DNA of 64,000 bases from Eulemur rufifrons (Eukaryota > Chordata > Mammalia > Primates > Lemuridae), in assembly GCF_041146395.1 (NCBI RefSeq), contig NC_090986.1:43002001-43066000 (forward strand), given 5' to 3'. Made by a program: the position numbers and the translations under genes. Shown here piece by piece: positions 12,457 to 24,827 of the stretch. Every line of letters starts with the position of its first letter. Positions within the stretch are counted from its first letter, which is position 1. Below the pieces are notes generated by a model. That model ran no database searches and was not told the DNA's origin. It saw only the letters and a list, made by a program, of their open reading frames with translations.

Positions 12457-13081
12457 AGAACCAGATGTTGGATCTAGTGTAGAGGAAGGGCTGAAAAAGA
12501 AGAAACTAGAACTCTCTCATGGTGTGTCTGACACGACATTAAAATGAAACAGGATTATCAGTGATCTGCATAATATTACAATTTAATGATGCCTTTTTTT
12601 AAAGGCAAAATAAAGATAAATTTAAAACCAGATTTTCTAAAAATGTAATTGCAGCATATAAAAATATTCTATTTCAATAAACCTGGCAATATTTTATATT
12701 CCAGATTGATACATTGCTCTCTAATAAATCTATGAGGCTCAGTAGCCAATCTTGTATAATATTCACTGGAATTCATGTGAAAACTATATACCTCTAACCT
12801 TAAAAATTGGTAAATTTAAAGCAGTCACATTTCTTATGAATTATTCATATCTGAATCTTGCCCGTAAAGGAAGTTTACTCATATGGATGCTTAAAAATAT
12901 TAACTGATTCTGATGTAATAATTTCCAAAGTGTGTCCTTCCCTACCTTTACGAATGAAGGAAACTACACATTATTTAATAACTCTTTCCTTGATGAATGG
13001 AGCCTCTGTAATTGATATCAAGTGCTATAAGTAACATTTGTTATATATTAGTTACAATGGATTATATGTTTGAAATATCCA

Positions 13082-13115
13082 TAGACACATATACACACAC
13101 ACTTCCACACACAGC
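13082..13115 (+). repeat. Short degenerate AC repeat
   Basis: 'agacacatatacacacacac' followed by 'ttccacacaca' is a low-complexity AC-rich tract. Confidence 0.6.
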
Positions 13116-13281
13116 GATCCTAGATGCCTGCAGATTTCATATCTGTTCACTTTTTTACTTGCCTCATGATTTCTCACTGCTATTTCTGTATTTCTTCTAC
13201 TTTGACATCTTCTTTTACTGGATGAGATTCTGAAGTGGTTTGAGGATAGTCCTACAAAGAAAATCACTGGCTTTGTGACAG

Positions 13282-13300
13282 CTGTGCCTCCTGGTGGCCT
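13282..13300 (-). promoter_or_regulatory. CTCF-like motif (reverse)
   Basis: On the - strand this reads AGGCCACCAGGAGGCACAG, a close match to the CTCF core CCACCAGGGGGCGC. It is the better of the two CTCF-like sites in this intron, and it faces the one at 12437-12456. Motif only. Confidence 0.45.
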
Positions 13301-13630
13301 CTTGTTCACAGGTGCTTGTGGTTGCTAGATCTTAACTTCAGATAAGTGGGGTGCTGCTGTTCCTGATCTCACATCTGTATTCATTAATTAAGTAACTCAT
13401 TCCACATAAATCTTCGTTTCAGACCCCCCATCTAGATTCATTGTTAAATAAAGCTTAGGGCTCACTGATGCCAAGATAACAAATCATTTAAGAGAAAACA
13501 TGTTTTTCAGGGAAAAATCCTCTCCCAGGAAGTTGTTTGTAAGTCCAGATCAAACAGCTCACAAATATAAACTATTAATATGTTGGTAACTGCTGAGAAA
13601 GAAAGAAAATATTTTCAAAAATCACTAAAT

Positions 13631-13852
13631 TTGAAGTCAGTAGACAAAAGATTGAATCTGTCTTTGGCGCCTAACTGGTTGGTGAATTTAGACAAAGCTG
13701 CTTAACTTGTGTGAATCTCAGGTTTTCTTTTTTACCTTAGAACATAAATGTAGCAAGTTATTGTATAATTACCACAGGGGCATCAATTATATATCCCAAA
13801 TAAATACAGTGACAGACACATCTTAGGGACTCAATAATTATTTGTTGAATTG
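13631..13852 (+). repeat. MIR SINE
   Basis: The MIR layout is visible: 'gcgcctaactggttggtgaa', then 'cttaacttgtgtgaatctca', an AT-rich middle, and a 3' end 'gactcaataattatttgttg'. It is sense-oriented and diverged. Confidence 0.6.
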
Positions 13853-14930
13853 AAATGGTATATGCATGGATATACCTATAAATATATATTATTTTTGTGA
13901 GCAGTAGCTTCAAAGCAGAAAAGTCTGGATAATTTAGTACACACTCATCACCATGAGCTGTAATTATATAATCTTTTTACTTCAGGCTCTACTAAATTTA
14001 CAAATGTATATAATTCAGGAAATTTGAGGTAAAGCTAACTGTTGTTCAGTAAGCCCTTTTATCATCATTTTAATAAAATGATAGTATAAAACAATCTTTT
14101 AATGAATATATTTTAAATACTTAGCAGTCTTTCATTTGAAAGGGCCCATTTACAGACAAATTTAACTATACAGGTTTTTTTTTTTAGCATTTCCTATATG
14201 GCACTATAGAAGATATTTTTTAAAGGCAAAAAAAGGTATGGGCACCATTTTCAGTGAATTTGTCCAGAAGTATACTAGCTAAAACTCATATGAATAGTCA
14301 TAACAAAGGTCAAGCATACAAAGGTACAAGTGAAATGACAAAGGAAAACACAATGTTTGCTGTCTGCTGTGGCCAGGGCCTTTGGGGACACCTTCCCAAG
14401 CTGGGCATGCAGGGTCCTTCTCGTCTGCCCCATGTTCACCTGTTAAACCTCATTTGCTCTCCCCATCCCAATTTCGCCCTATTCCTCGGCCATTCAAATG
14501 AATGAATCTCCAAATGTACCTGGCTGCATAGAGCTCATTTGCACATTCTTCTCCTTCCCTGAAATGGCCTGCCTAGTAGCCTCCTTTCTACTTACTTCAT
14601 CACTTGGTAAGCTCCTGTTTATTTTCCAGACTGCCTCCCTGTCGCCTTGTCTGTTAAGCTCTCTGACCACCCTCCTGTCCTAGGCAAGAAGAAGTGCCAT
14701 CCCCAATGGCCCTAGAGCACTCAGTACATTCCCCTGTTGCACAAGTTTGACGGTAAAAACAAAGGGTACGTGGGAAACAATGAAGCAGTTGAAACAGCAG
14801 GGCGTGGCGCCTGAGTGGACATGAGGGCAGCGGAAAGGATGAACTTGAGCATGTCTAGTGTCTGTGCTTGGGAGTAAGGTGTGTGATTAACAGACATGGA
14901 CCTCATAGGCAGGAGGGACCTGATATTTCC

Positions 14931-15100
14931 TGAGGACCTGCAATGTCCCAGGCATCGTGCTCAGCTCTGCGAGTGCTTTACATATTTTCATGGCATATGC
15001 AAATCCCTGGAAAAAAGTGAGGGCAGAGCACCTGTCTGTGGGCAGGCATTGGAAAAGCAGAGCAGCTGGGATTAAAACTCCGGTTTCTCTAGAGCCTGCG
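14931..15100 (-). repeat. MIR SINE
   Basis: The 3'-end signature appears in reverse ('gtcccaggcatcgtgctcag' and 'agtgctttacatattttcat'), followed by the reverse of the MIR 5' part ('agctgggattaaaactccgg'). Confidence 0.65.
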
Positions 15101-16685
15101 CAGTTGTCATCATACCCGGTCTCAGACAAGTTTGCAGATAACCTGCCAGCGTCATCTCTGCACGGGAGCCACATTCCCGTGCGTGTCTGCCTGGCGGTAC
15201 CTGCCTATTTATCACTAGCCATTCAGGGACAGTGAAGTAATGAGATAGCAAGATACTTTCGGGGTCTATTTTTAAGGTTTTTCATTAATGTAAACTGGTC
15301 TATCTCCCCAGTCTACTAAAATTGTATTTGTTAGAAGCCAGTGAGAAGACATGGCTCGTAGGCATTAATCATTAAGCAAGATGAAATGAGCAGCCCTTGA
15401 GCACTTGTTCGGCACACAACTCTTTGAATAGTAATATACAAAGGAATCCAGCAAGGTATCCTAAATCTTATGGGGGAGATAGCCAGGGACATCCACACGT
15501 ATCCACATGTAAAATAACACCTAATGGGAAAGCCACGTGTGAGCTCCAAGCAAGTCGCCACAGCAGCGCTGAAGGGGTAATTGATGTGGCTGGAGGAGCG
15601 CAGTGACCATCACCTGCCCATGCAAACAGGCATGTTTTAGTGCCACCTTTAATGAGGAAGCTGGAAACTCCAGACGGGTAGCAAAATGCTAGAAAAGTGC
15701 TACACATATTTTCGTTAGTGGGGAGAGAGTTATTTTAACCTATCATAGACAGTTACTGTTTAGAAATACATTATTCCTAAGATTCACAATGATCTGAATC
15801 TAGGTGCCCGTTCTGTACAGATTGGATTCAATTTTGTTTTAGAAGTTTTACCTTAATTTATTTTAAAAACAAGTGCAGCTTTTTTCATACATTTAGAAAA
15901 GACTTCTGAGACAGCCTATCCATTATTACTTCAGTTAATTAATTAAATTTTGTTTCTTAATTCTATTTCTGTTAGTGCGTACATCATCAGTGACAGTGGA
16001 AAGGTAAAAATGCCATGGGATCTTTGTGGGGTCTTTGTAACTCCATTCTCGTTCTTTTGCTTTTGGCTTTATTTTGTCCATACATCCGTCAACATAGCTT
16101 TGTGTTACCAGCCTCTGTGCTTTCTCATGTTCTGCCTAAGAATAACTGGATTTCGACTGCTGGTCATCTTATCCCGAGTGGCAAAATTAACTTCTATGAA
16201 TGTAAACCTTGTGATTTTAATGGAGTTATTAAAGATAATAATGAACTATATTCTGGTATAATATATATTCACCATTAAAGAATATATAAAAATAATCTTT
16301 ATTCACATTCAAGATAATTCATTTAAAAATCCTCATAACTAAAAACGAAAAGAATTATAAAGTAAATATATCATTTGAAAGATTAAAATAATTAATGCTC
16401 ATTTGAGCGACAAAATACAAGGCTCAATCTCATATTAAGTTACTGATTTTAAAGGTTTAAAATATTTATTTGCAGACTAGAATTGTAAGTGGCACTGGTT
16501 TCAAAATAAAACCTCCCAAACTTATTTTCCTTCTCAAAAATATACATTATAACTTTTTAAACTAGAAAAGATGGTAGAATGTATAGAATACAAGCAATGA
16601 ACTCTTTATCTCACAAAATAGATTACTCTTATGTGGACTCTTATGTGGTCTATTTTTAAAGAAATAGGAAGTGTGTTGGAATTAA

Positions 16686-17180
16686 AGTCATTTTATTCAT
16701 TGAATCAACAAGTATAATTTATTAGCACAGAGCTCTGTGTTAGGCCCTAGGGATACAGTGATGAAGAAAGCTCAAAGCCAATCTCAGCACTGCGCTGCCC
16801 AGTGGGGCGGGGACAGACAGGAAAACCTTCAGTCACAGTGGAGTGTGCAGAGAGTTTTCATGCAGGCATGCCCAGGGAACTGCGGGGCCAAGGAGTGCTA
16901 TGCTCAGATTGTCTTTCAGGAGGTTTCTTTCAGTACAGTGCAGATGATAAATTGGAGAGGGTGTGATGTAAAACACAACTGGTGAAAGGTGACAAGAACC
17001 TAAAGATAATTAGAATATACTGGGAGGACAGCTGGGTAGGTATTTGGAAGGCAGAACTGGCAGGTGTAATTATCAGGGTGTGGCGAGTAGGGAATAACAC
17101 AGAAGGAAGAGTCCAAGAAATCTCTCCAGCTGGAGAACAAAACAGGAGGAGGAGCGTGTCTTGCTTAGGTAGTAAATACT
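16686..17180 (-). repeat. L2 3'-region, reverse orientation
   Basis: 'attcattgaatcaacaagta' followed by 'ttaggccctagggatacagt' is the reverse complement of the LINE-2 3' end. The following GA-rich text (to about 17180) is compatible with further L2 sequence but is less sure. It has no coding capacity. Confidence 0.55.
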
Positions 17181-17685
17181 GAGTAAGTTTTGGTCACGTG
17201 GAGATGCTTTCAGACCACCAACTGGCAACATCCTATACCCCCCTGGTGCTTAGGTGTAGATCCTTAGTACTTTTCCCTTATAAGTTGCAGTGAAAGCTGT
17301 AGAAGCCAAGAGGAATATATGCAGCTGAGAAGTTCAAGTCAAAATACTGGGAAACATTTATGTGACAGGTAAAGGAAGAGGTCTCTGCAAAGGAAACTGA
17401 GGAAAAAGTAACCAGACACCTAGGAAAATAAATGTTGTCACTAAATGGAAATAGAAACCCAGAACAGCCAAATAAAATATTGTCTTTTGACCTTGAACTT
17501 TTTACTCTCAGTAAAGTACACTTTTATTATAGGGTATTTTAGTTCGTTTTTATTGGATGTCTGCATGAGAAGGCCAGCCTCTGCGTTAACAACCTCGTCT
17601 GTCCTGTGAGTGGCAGTTCACATTCTCGGGCTGCTTGTCCAGTTCTGACCACATATCCTGGTTTATTACAGCAGTAATTTAAAAT

Positions 17686-17849
17686 GTTGAGAGGCCGTGT
17701 GAGTCGTGGTTAGGACACATACTAACTGGATGACTCTGGGTGAAGTGGGGTTATTGCAACTACTTCATTAGGAAGTTGTTCAACCTGAGTTAATATCCAT
17801 AAGGCTCTTACAGAAAGTACTATATGCTTTAGCAAATACTATTTTTATC
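17686..17849 (+). repeat. Probable MIR SINE
   Basis: 'gtcgtggttaggacacatac' plus 'ctggatgactctgggtgaag' matches the MIR 5' half. The usual 'cctcagtttcc' core is deleted or decayed. Tentative. Confidence 0.45.
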
Positions 17850-18213
17850 AAAGGTATCCATTATAGAATTGCACGGGGAAGAAAGAAGGAACCCACTTGG
17901 TCTTTTTTATACATAAGGAAAAATATAGTCAATTAATTCAGTCAGCCAGAGACTAGCATATTGATTACTTACTTGATAGAATTGACAAGACCAAATGGAT
18001 CAAACATATAAAATAGATGGGTGTGCTTGGCCTATAAAGTTTTATGCTCAAAATGTTAAGAAAATCAAGATCAGGATTAGCATTGAGTTACCCCGACACC
18101 TTAATTTATTCCTGAAAAATAGCAAACAGGATCTATTTTTAGCTTTATATTATTTACATTTCTTTTCAAAAATAGAAATCTCAAATTTCATGACTATGAA
18201 ATTAAATATCCTC

Positions 18214-18420
18214 TATTGAGTGCCTATCATTTTCCAGACAGTGGCATGTATATTTTTGAGTTTCACAACAGTGCTATAGAAATAGATATTAATAGTGTTC
18301 CCATTTTACAGATGGGGAAACTGTTTCAGAAAACTTAACTCTTTAGCCTAGGATCTAATTTTGAATAGGTAACTGAACCTGTATTTGACCCTGCATTTTA
18401 CCTGATTTCAAAGCCTGTGG
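18214..18420 (-). repeat. MIR SINE
   Basis: The reverse-oriented MIR signature is visible: 'tattgagtgcctatcatttt', then 'cccattttacagatggggaa' with 'actgtttcaga', and then 'tgaacctgtatttgaccctg'. Confidence 0.7.
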
Positions 18421-19324
18421 AATTTTATGCTACCTTATTCCATGAAGAGGGAAGGCAGCCTGGTCTATCCATGGACAAGTCGGGGTGGGGGGGGCCTCAT
18501 AATCTCAGCTCTTTCTTGGTCTTTAGGCAGCTGTTTCTTTATCTTAAAAGTACCTAATTTTCTTTCAGATCTAAAATTCCGTGAACTTTTATGAACTAAT
18601 GTAACAAAACCCAGAAAGACAAGATAGGAATCTTGATTCTGTTTTTTTTTTTTTCCTCATATGCAAATACCATTCCTCAAGTGAAACAGATTGTCACAGC
18701 AAATATGTTGAGCCTTGAATGTAATGAAGCTCATTTGTCAGTGTCTGGGGCCCTGTAACTTTATAAAAGTTAAACAGGGACACATTTCAGAAATGCACTT
18801 CTGAACCTAAGAAAATGCCTATTCTTCCTGTTGCAAAAGGTGTTCCTTTTCAGTTGCTTGAGAAAATAATAGAGGGAAGCTGATGAGAACATGGGTGTTT
18901 TGTTTAACACAGGCTTTTTCAAACTGCACATTCCTCTTATGTGCATTGCTCACACGTCATTTTCATATGAAAGGGCACCTGTCTTTTGTCTCAGTACACA
19001 TTTACCTTTCAGCATTTCAGATGGTGAAATGGGAGGTACCTGAAAAAGTTATTTTTGTTTGGTGGGTTTGGGAATCCATTCAATACCTGGTGTTTTCTTT
19101 AGACTTTATTATGCCTTCTGCTGGGTAAATGTCATGGAAATGCATTTAGTGACTCTTAATCCTTTTCTTTAACCAAAAATGAAAGCAACAGCCATTTTCA
19201 TAATAAATCAGCTTGTTGACTGTTTCAAGAAAAAAACCCTGATGTGAGTTTTTATTTTCCCAGGGCACTTACTTAATAACTGTCCCAAGACACTTAATCT
19301 ATTTAAATAATACCTGTGAATACA

Positions 19325-19349
19325 TACACACACACACACACACACACAC
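19325..19349 (+). repeat. (AC)n microsatellite
   Basis: About 12 uninterrupted AC units. Confidence 0.95.
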
Positions 19350-20403
19350 CCCAAAGTTGGCTACATATGCATATAAAGTTGTATTTTAGCATGAACTCCA
19401 ACATGGAGTTAAAAAGAGTTTTCAGAATGAAAAAGAACAAACTCTCCTTCTTTAGAGGACTACTTCACTTTAAAAAAAAAAAATAGAAACTCTTGCTGTT
19501 AGTTTTGGTTAACATGGTCCTTTTTCAGAAGTTTTCATAGTTTAGTCCAGGTTTTTTACAGAACTGAGAAGGACAGATTGTGCTAAAAATGGTCATATTC
19601 CTTTTTTAAAATACAAAAGCTAGAAATAGCCTAAGGATTTGTCATGGGACATAGAGACCATTACTTCAGAATGGAAGACCTAGAAGTTAATAAACTGTAC
19701 CTTAAGGAGTGGCATGGTATCGTGCAGCTAGCCACAGATCACCCAACTAGCGTCCTTTGATTTTTCTTATACAACATAATGTCTCAACTGAAAAACAAGT
19801 CACTTACTAAGACTTATTGGCAAAGAAATATACCATACCTTTTTCTATAATTTCATTATTTCATAGCATTAATATAAGAAACCAAAATTTTTTTAGAAAT
19901 CTGACATTGGAGTCAAAACTTCAGGTTGTTTTGAAAAATATTAAATGTGTTTTCAAAGATTTTTGTCAAGGGATTATATGTATACTTTTTTTTTTCATGG
20001 AAAACCACTGTGTTTATTTTAGTAGTTCTCTCTGTCAGCATATAGAAATATAAAACATATTTTATACCTTGAATATGAAACAGGATGTAATCTTATTGTA
20101 TATATTGTTTTTAACTGGCAACAATAATATTTGGAGTATTCTTTCATATGCATAAATGTTCCTCGTTATTTTTTAATGTTAGCATAGCATTTCATCATGT
20201 AGGAGAGTCACATTTAAGAGTTTAACTAAATCCCTGATTTTGGACCATTAAGTTGTATAATTGTGGGTTTGACAAAAAGACCAAAGAAGGTGGGCAGGCT
20301 ATTTTTATTTTTAGCTTATTTCCAGGGAAAACAGTTTTGAATAACGTATTCACAGAATTCTAATTCAAATAAATTTAAGGAGAATTCACTATTTCTGAAG
20401 AAA

Positions 20404-20479
20404 TCGATGGAAATCATATTTACGATCGCTGTCGTTCAGCCTGACGCAGAGCAGCTGGGCGCAGTCGCAGCCCGGGCCG
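20404..20479. promoter_or_regulatory. CpG-dense patch in the intron (possible regulatory element)
   Basis: Nine CpG dinucleotides lie within about 76 bases (first at 'aatcgatgg', last at 'gggccgtggg'), inside thousands of bases of AT-rich, CpG-poor intron. I recognise no repeat family here and see no splice-site pair, so it is not called an exon. It could be a methylation-free regulatory element or a recent small insertion. The function is not known. Confidence 0.3.
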
Positions 20480-23156
20480 TGGGAGGTGTCTGATTCTTTT
20501 TATTGTCCAAGCCAACTCTTTCCATAGGAACATTTTCACGGAATATTCACCTCCCTTTCTGTCCCTGCCACTGACTTTTAAAAATTAAATTTAGCTATTT
20601 TTCTAGCAAGTCTTGAAGGAAAGAAGACAAAATGAAAGAATCTATTCCTCATTATAATCTTTCAGGACTTGTTTACACGTACTGCTAGATATCTTACTAT
20701 CTTATTTATCATTTTAATTAGTTTTTCACTCACATCATGAAGTTCATTTCTGTTATCTTAATGTGTTTTGTAAGATTGCACCCTTGAAATTGCTTCAGTG
20801 CTCAAGCATCAAAAATAATGTGCAGCTAAACACAATGCAGTAGTTACTAAAATTCTTGTATCCATTCCTAAAACTTGACTAGTCCAAAGAGAACATTTGT
20901 TAATTTATTGAATTTTTTAAATGAAATGCTGGGCACTTGGTGGATCTAATCAAAACCTAGGTGTCTCTTGAAAGAGGTGCAGAAGCCAGCTCTCTGCCTG
21001 ATTGGAGGAGCCTCTTCTCTCCGCCTACCCGCTACCTTAGCCTCTAATTTTGAAGAGAGATTGGAAGATCTTGTTTCCTTTTTCTCTCTCTTTTGTTATT
21101 TTAAGCACAAAGAGAGAATGCCTAAACTTCAGTTTTATTAATGAGGCAATGAGGACAAAGAATATTATACATAAATTTTTTAGATGGTTTTATTCACAGA
21201 GTAGGGAAATATCTGCCTTGTGTTTCTGAGGCCTTTTGCCTTGTTTTTGATGATCACTTATTACAGTTGATCAGACCTCACAGACTACTTTTCAAATTTG
21301 GCACTGTCTCCCTGCCCCACAGTTGTGCACTTAAAGACAAATCCTTGCTACAGTTGTTGCTTTCCCTGCCCTTCCCCCCTTTAAAATATCCATCTGAGAA
21401 ATGATTCCAAACATCTAAGCTCCTGCTTTCTCATCCTTCCCATCAGTTGTGTCCTCCCTTTTCAGGCTCAGTAGAATAGTAACTCCTCATTGTTCACAGT
21501 GGCCATTTTAACACAACTGAATTTAAAGAAGTTGGAGATGGGGCAGGACTCCATCATTATGGAGAGTCATTGCTCTGGGTTACCAGGAAAAGGGTACAGC
21601 CGCATTCCTGAACCCGACTTCATTCTGACCCTCACACTCATACGTTACCTTTGCTCTGAAGGTTACCCGCATTATGACTATACCTTTTAATGTCAAAAAA
21701 GACCCTAAAGTTAATTTTTTAAAGTCTGATAGAATTAGGTGAGCCTGTTAAGAGAGTCATTCATTTCCTCTTGCCCAGAACATAAAGTGTTTGATATGGA
21801 ATATCATATGCGTTTATTACTGAGAAGACTGACAGAATTTGAATCAAGGATCTTAATTCGAGAATACATGATTACACTATAACCAAAATATTCCCTCACC
21901 GACCCATCGTTAGGTGAGTGTTAATAATGTGTAACAGCCAAAACAATGTGTAAACAAATGAATGTGCCTATGTTCCTATAAAAACTTATTTATAGACACT
22001 AAAATTTAAGTTTTATGGGATTTTGGTGTGCACAAAGTAATCCTCTTGTTTTTCAACCTTTAGAATTATAAAAGTGGAGTCCACAATTTACTACCCCCCA
22101 AGAGGAGAGGACATAACCACCATTATTAAATAGCCAAAATGAAAGTAAAAGTATGACTGTGATCATTTTGAGGGAGAAATTAGAGAACGTTAAGTGTCTG
22201 AGTTGGCTGTGCAAGGAAATCTGGACAGCGCCTAAGATAATGAACTGTCTCTACTTTGGGCCATACCAGCCCCTCTTGTCCTTCTTAAGGTGAGCCTGGA
22301 AGCTCGTCTGCTCCTTGTCACCCCTGCTTACCTTCCGGGCCCACCCCGGATACGGAGCCTCTTCCTCCACCATCTGGAGTGGCAAGGGCAGGGTGAGAAG
22401 CTTTGCCAATCCTACATGCGACTTCCTCACCAAGAGAGGAACACGCTTCCTCCTGCCACACAACTGAGCAGTGCTCATCTCCAGTGAAGAAGATCCTTTA
22501 TTCTTCTCAGCCCTTCACACTCTCCGTCGCTGGTTCCATAGTAACACAGGACATAGCTAGGAGATGCCTGTTGGTGACAAGCAGCCAACTAGCTAAGCTC
22601 ACTGTATGAAAGATAGATGTATTTTTGAAGAGATGATTTATATCAGCTTAGTAGAACCCATGCTTATGATATAAACTTTAAAAACATATAGAAAAGGCAC
22701 ATAACATGTAAAAGCATGTTAATAATTACCATTGATCCACTGTGTAGTAGACCTCCAGTCTTGTAAGTTAGGAGTTTTGCTGGTTTTTGTTTGTTAAATT
22801 TCTGTCAAACTCTGGTCAGTAAAGATACGCAAATGTAGATTTTGTCTCTTTAAGACAACCAGAATGAATCAGGAGTTGAGGCTTTGGGTAATTCCAGTCA
22901 AGTTCTTCCTTTAAAGGAGCCCTTTCAGAGTAACCTGGAGCATCCTGTTGTCTTCAGTTAGTGCATCAGTATTTTTAGATTTAACGGGTCTGAACTATTC
23001 ACTCTTTTCCGAAATGACCACTTGATCCTAAAAGGACCCATATAGACAGCATTGACTTAACAGTTAAGTGAAAAATATTGGGTCCGGTTTGTTCTTGTTT
23101 TCCCATGTAGGCATTGCCTGTATATCTCATTTATAGGGTTCAGCAGTTTCCTGTGT

Positions 23157-23189
23157 ATGTGTTTCTGTGTGTGTGTGTGTGTGTGTATT
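23157..23189 (+). repeat. (GT)n microsatellite
   Basis: 'tgtttctgtgtgtgtgtgtg' followed by further GT units; roughly 10 perfect units. Confidence 0.9.
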
Positions 23190-23194
23190 GCAGT

Positions 23195-23380
23195 TTTATT
23201 AATTCATCCAAGTACTTGCTTGGCACCTATTGTGGGCTCTGAGGATGCTGAAACAGTAGAGGCATGGTCCCTGAACTCCAAGTATTCAGAGACTGGTAGA
23301 AAAGAAAGGTATCTAAACAAAATCTTTATGGTATATTGTGATAGGTGATTTAATAGAAATAGGAAGTAAACAAATTGAAA
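23195..23380 (-). repeat. L2 3'-end fragment
   Basis: 'attaattcatccaagtactt', 'ggcacctattgtgggctctg', 'catggtccctgaactccaag' and 'agaaataggaagt' follow the reverse-complement order of the LINE-2 3' end. Confidence 0.55.
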
Positions 23381-23450
23381 GTACTTGAGAAAGTACAACT
23401 AACTCTGAAGATGTGCCCAAGTTTCAATGGGGTAAGAATGGTCCATTCCA

Positions 23451-23610
23451 CAGTAGCGTAGTGAAAAGCACAGGATTCAGAGCCATGCACATCTTTTTTC
23501 TGGCTAAAGGTAAAGCGGAGTGCCTTATCTTTTTTTCTCAAGGTAGTAACTACATTGAGCCTCAGTTTTCTCATCTGTAAAGTGGGGTTAACAATACTTA
23601 TTTTGCAGCT
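23451..23610 (+). repeat. MIR SINE
   Basis: It begins 'cagtagcgtagtgaaaagca' with 'caggattcagagcca', as MIR does. The core 'gagcctcagttttctcatct' plus 'gtaaagtggggttaac' is well conserved. Confidence 0.8.
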
Positions 23611-24228
23611 CCACACATGGAGATTAGCAAATAGCTCCCTTCCCTATTTTAGGCCCTTGTCACCAGAGGCCATGTGTGGCCAAGCAGTGCATTGTAGACT
23701 ATTGGGTGTAAGGGGCAGGAGGAGAGATCAGTTTTTGCGGGGTTGCATGGGGACAGGGCGCCCATTCTGAATGAGGGCCAGGGATACAGCTCACCTGGGT
23801 CAACTATTGTCCCACTCCTCCTGGGAGCTCATTTGGACAATGGGTAGCGTATCTTTTCCCAGCACGGCTTTTGCATATTTTACTGTCCTCACAAGTTGAC
23901 TGAGGGACCTGGTCAAATTACGTGCTTCTTCAGACTGCCTTTCTCTGTCAGTTTCAGTGCCCACACCAACCTGATAATTCCTCAGGGCTCGCCCTAATTC
24001 CGAAGTCCTGAGAAATGTATTTAAACTTCACACCATTAAGATATCTAGGATTCTTTCCTAATGGATAAGCAAAAAGTAGATATTTGTGAATAATGAGTAC
24101 TTAATACCTAATTTCTGGGGGTAGTGGAGTGCTTTACCTTTTAAGGAAATTTTGTGTATATATTCGGTGACTAATAAATGGACATTGTGTCTAAAATAGC
24201 CTTAAGCCATCTCAGTGATGCACATTTC

Positions 24229-24241
24229 GGGGGGGGGGGGG
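24229..24241 (+). repeat. G13 homopolymer
   Basis: Thirteen consecutive G residues, about 400 bp upstream of the last KLF12 exon. On the transcribed RNA this is a G run. Its length is likely unstable and prone to sequencing error. Confidence 0.9.
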
Positions 24242-24608
24242 TGGGTATAGAATCAAAGCATCACTGACTGCCCTTGATAATTCTATTTGACTTTCAGCCT
24301 TAGAGCCGACTCACACTTGGTAGGGCTCTAATAATTTCTTTGTAGTCTGCCAGTGGTGATGCGATCCAGTGGCAGTCAGCCTATGCCTTTTGCTATCTTG
24401 GCAGCAAAGTCATCACTGAGGGCACAAACGTTAACTAACTTGCCAGATGTCACAGCAGGAAAGAGAACATTGAAACCCTCACTTATCTGACCCCAGACCT
24501 GCTGGTGGGACGGTAAGGTCTCCTGACAAAGATTTACCAAATGGAAAATTCCTTGAGAACGGCAGTTTCCCGAAATAGAGTGCTGGCGTGGTTGTTACGG
24601 AAAAGTGA

Positions 24609-24827
<219 letters not shown>

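Noticed and set aside
14420..14710. CT-rich stretch with two overlapping open frames, considered as an exon or L2
   Set aside because: There is only faint L2 resemblance and no paired splice sites; left as unassigned intron.
19325..19349. AC, GT and other short tandem arrays considered as CRISPR-like or satellite arrays
   Set aside because: They are ordinary mammalian microsatellites with no spacer structure.
22251..22610. GC-richer intron block with open frames on both strands
   Set aside because: The frames are short and lack splice sites or a recognisable domain.
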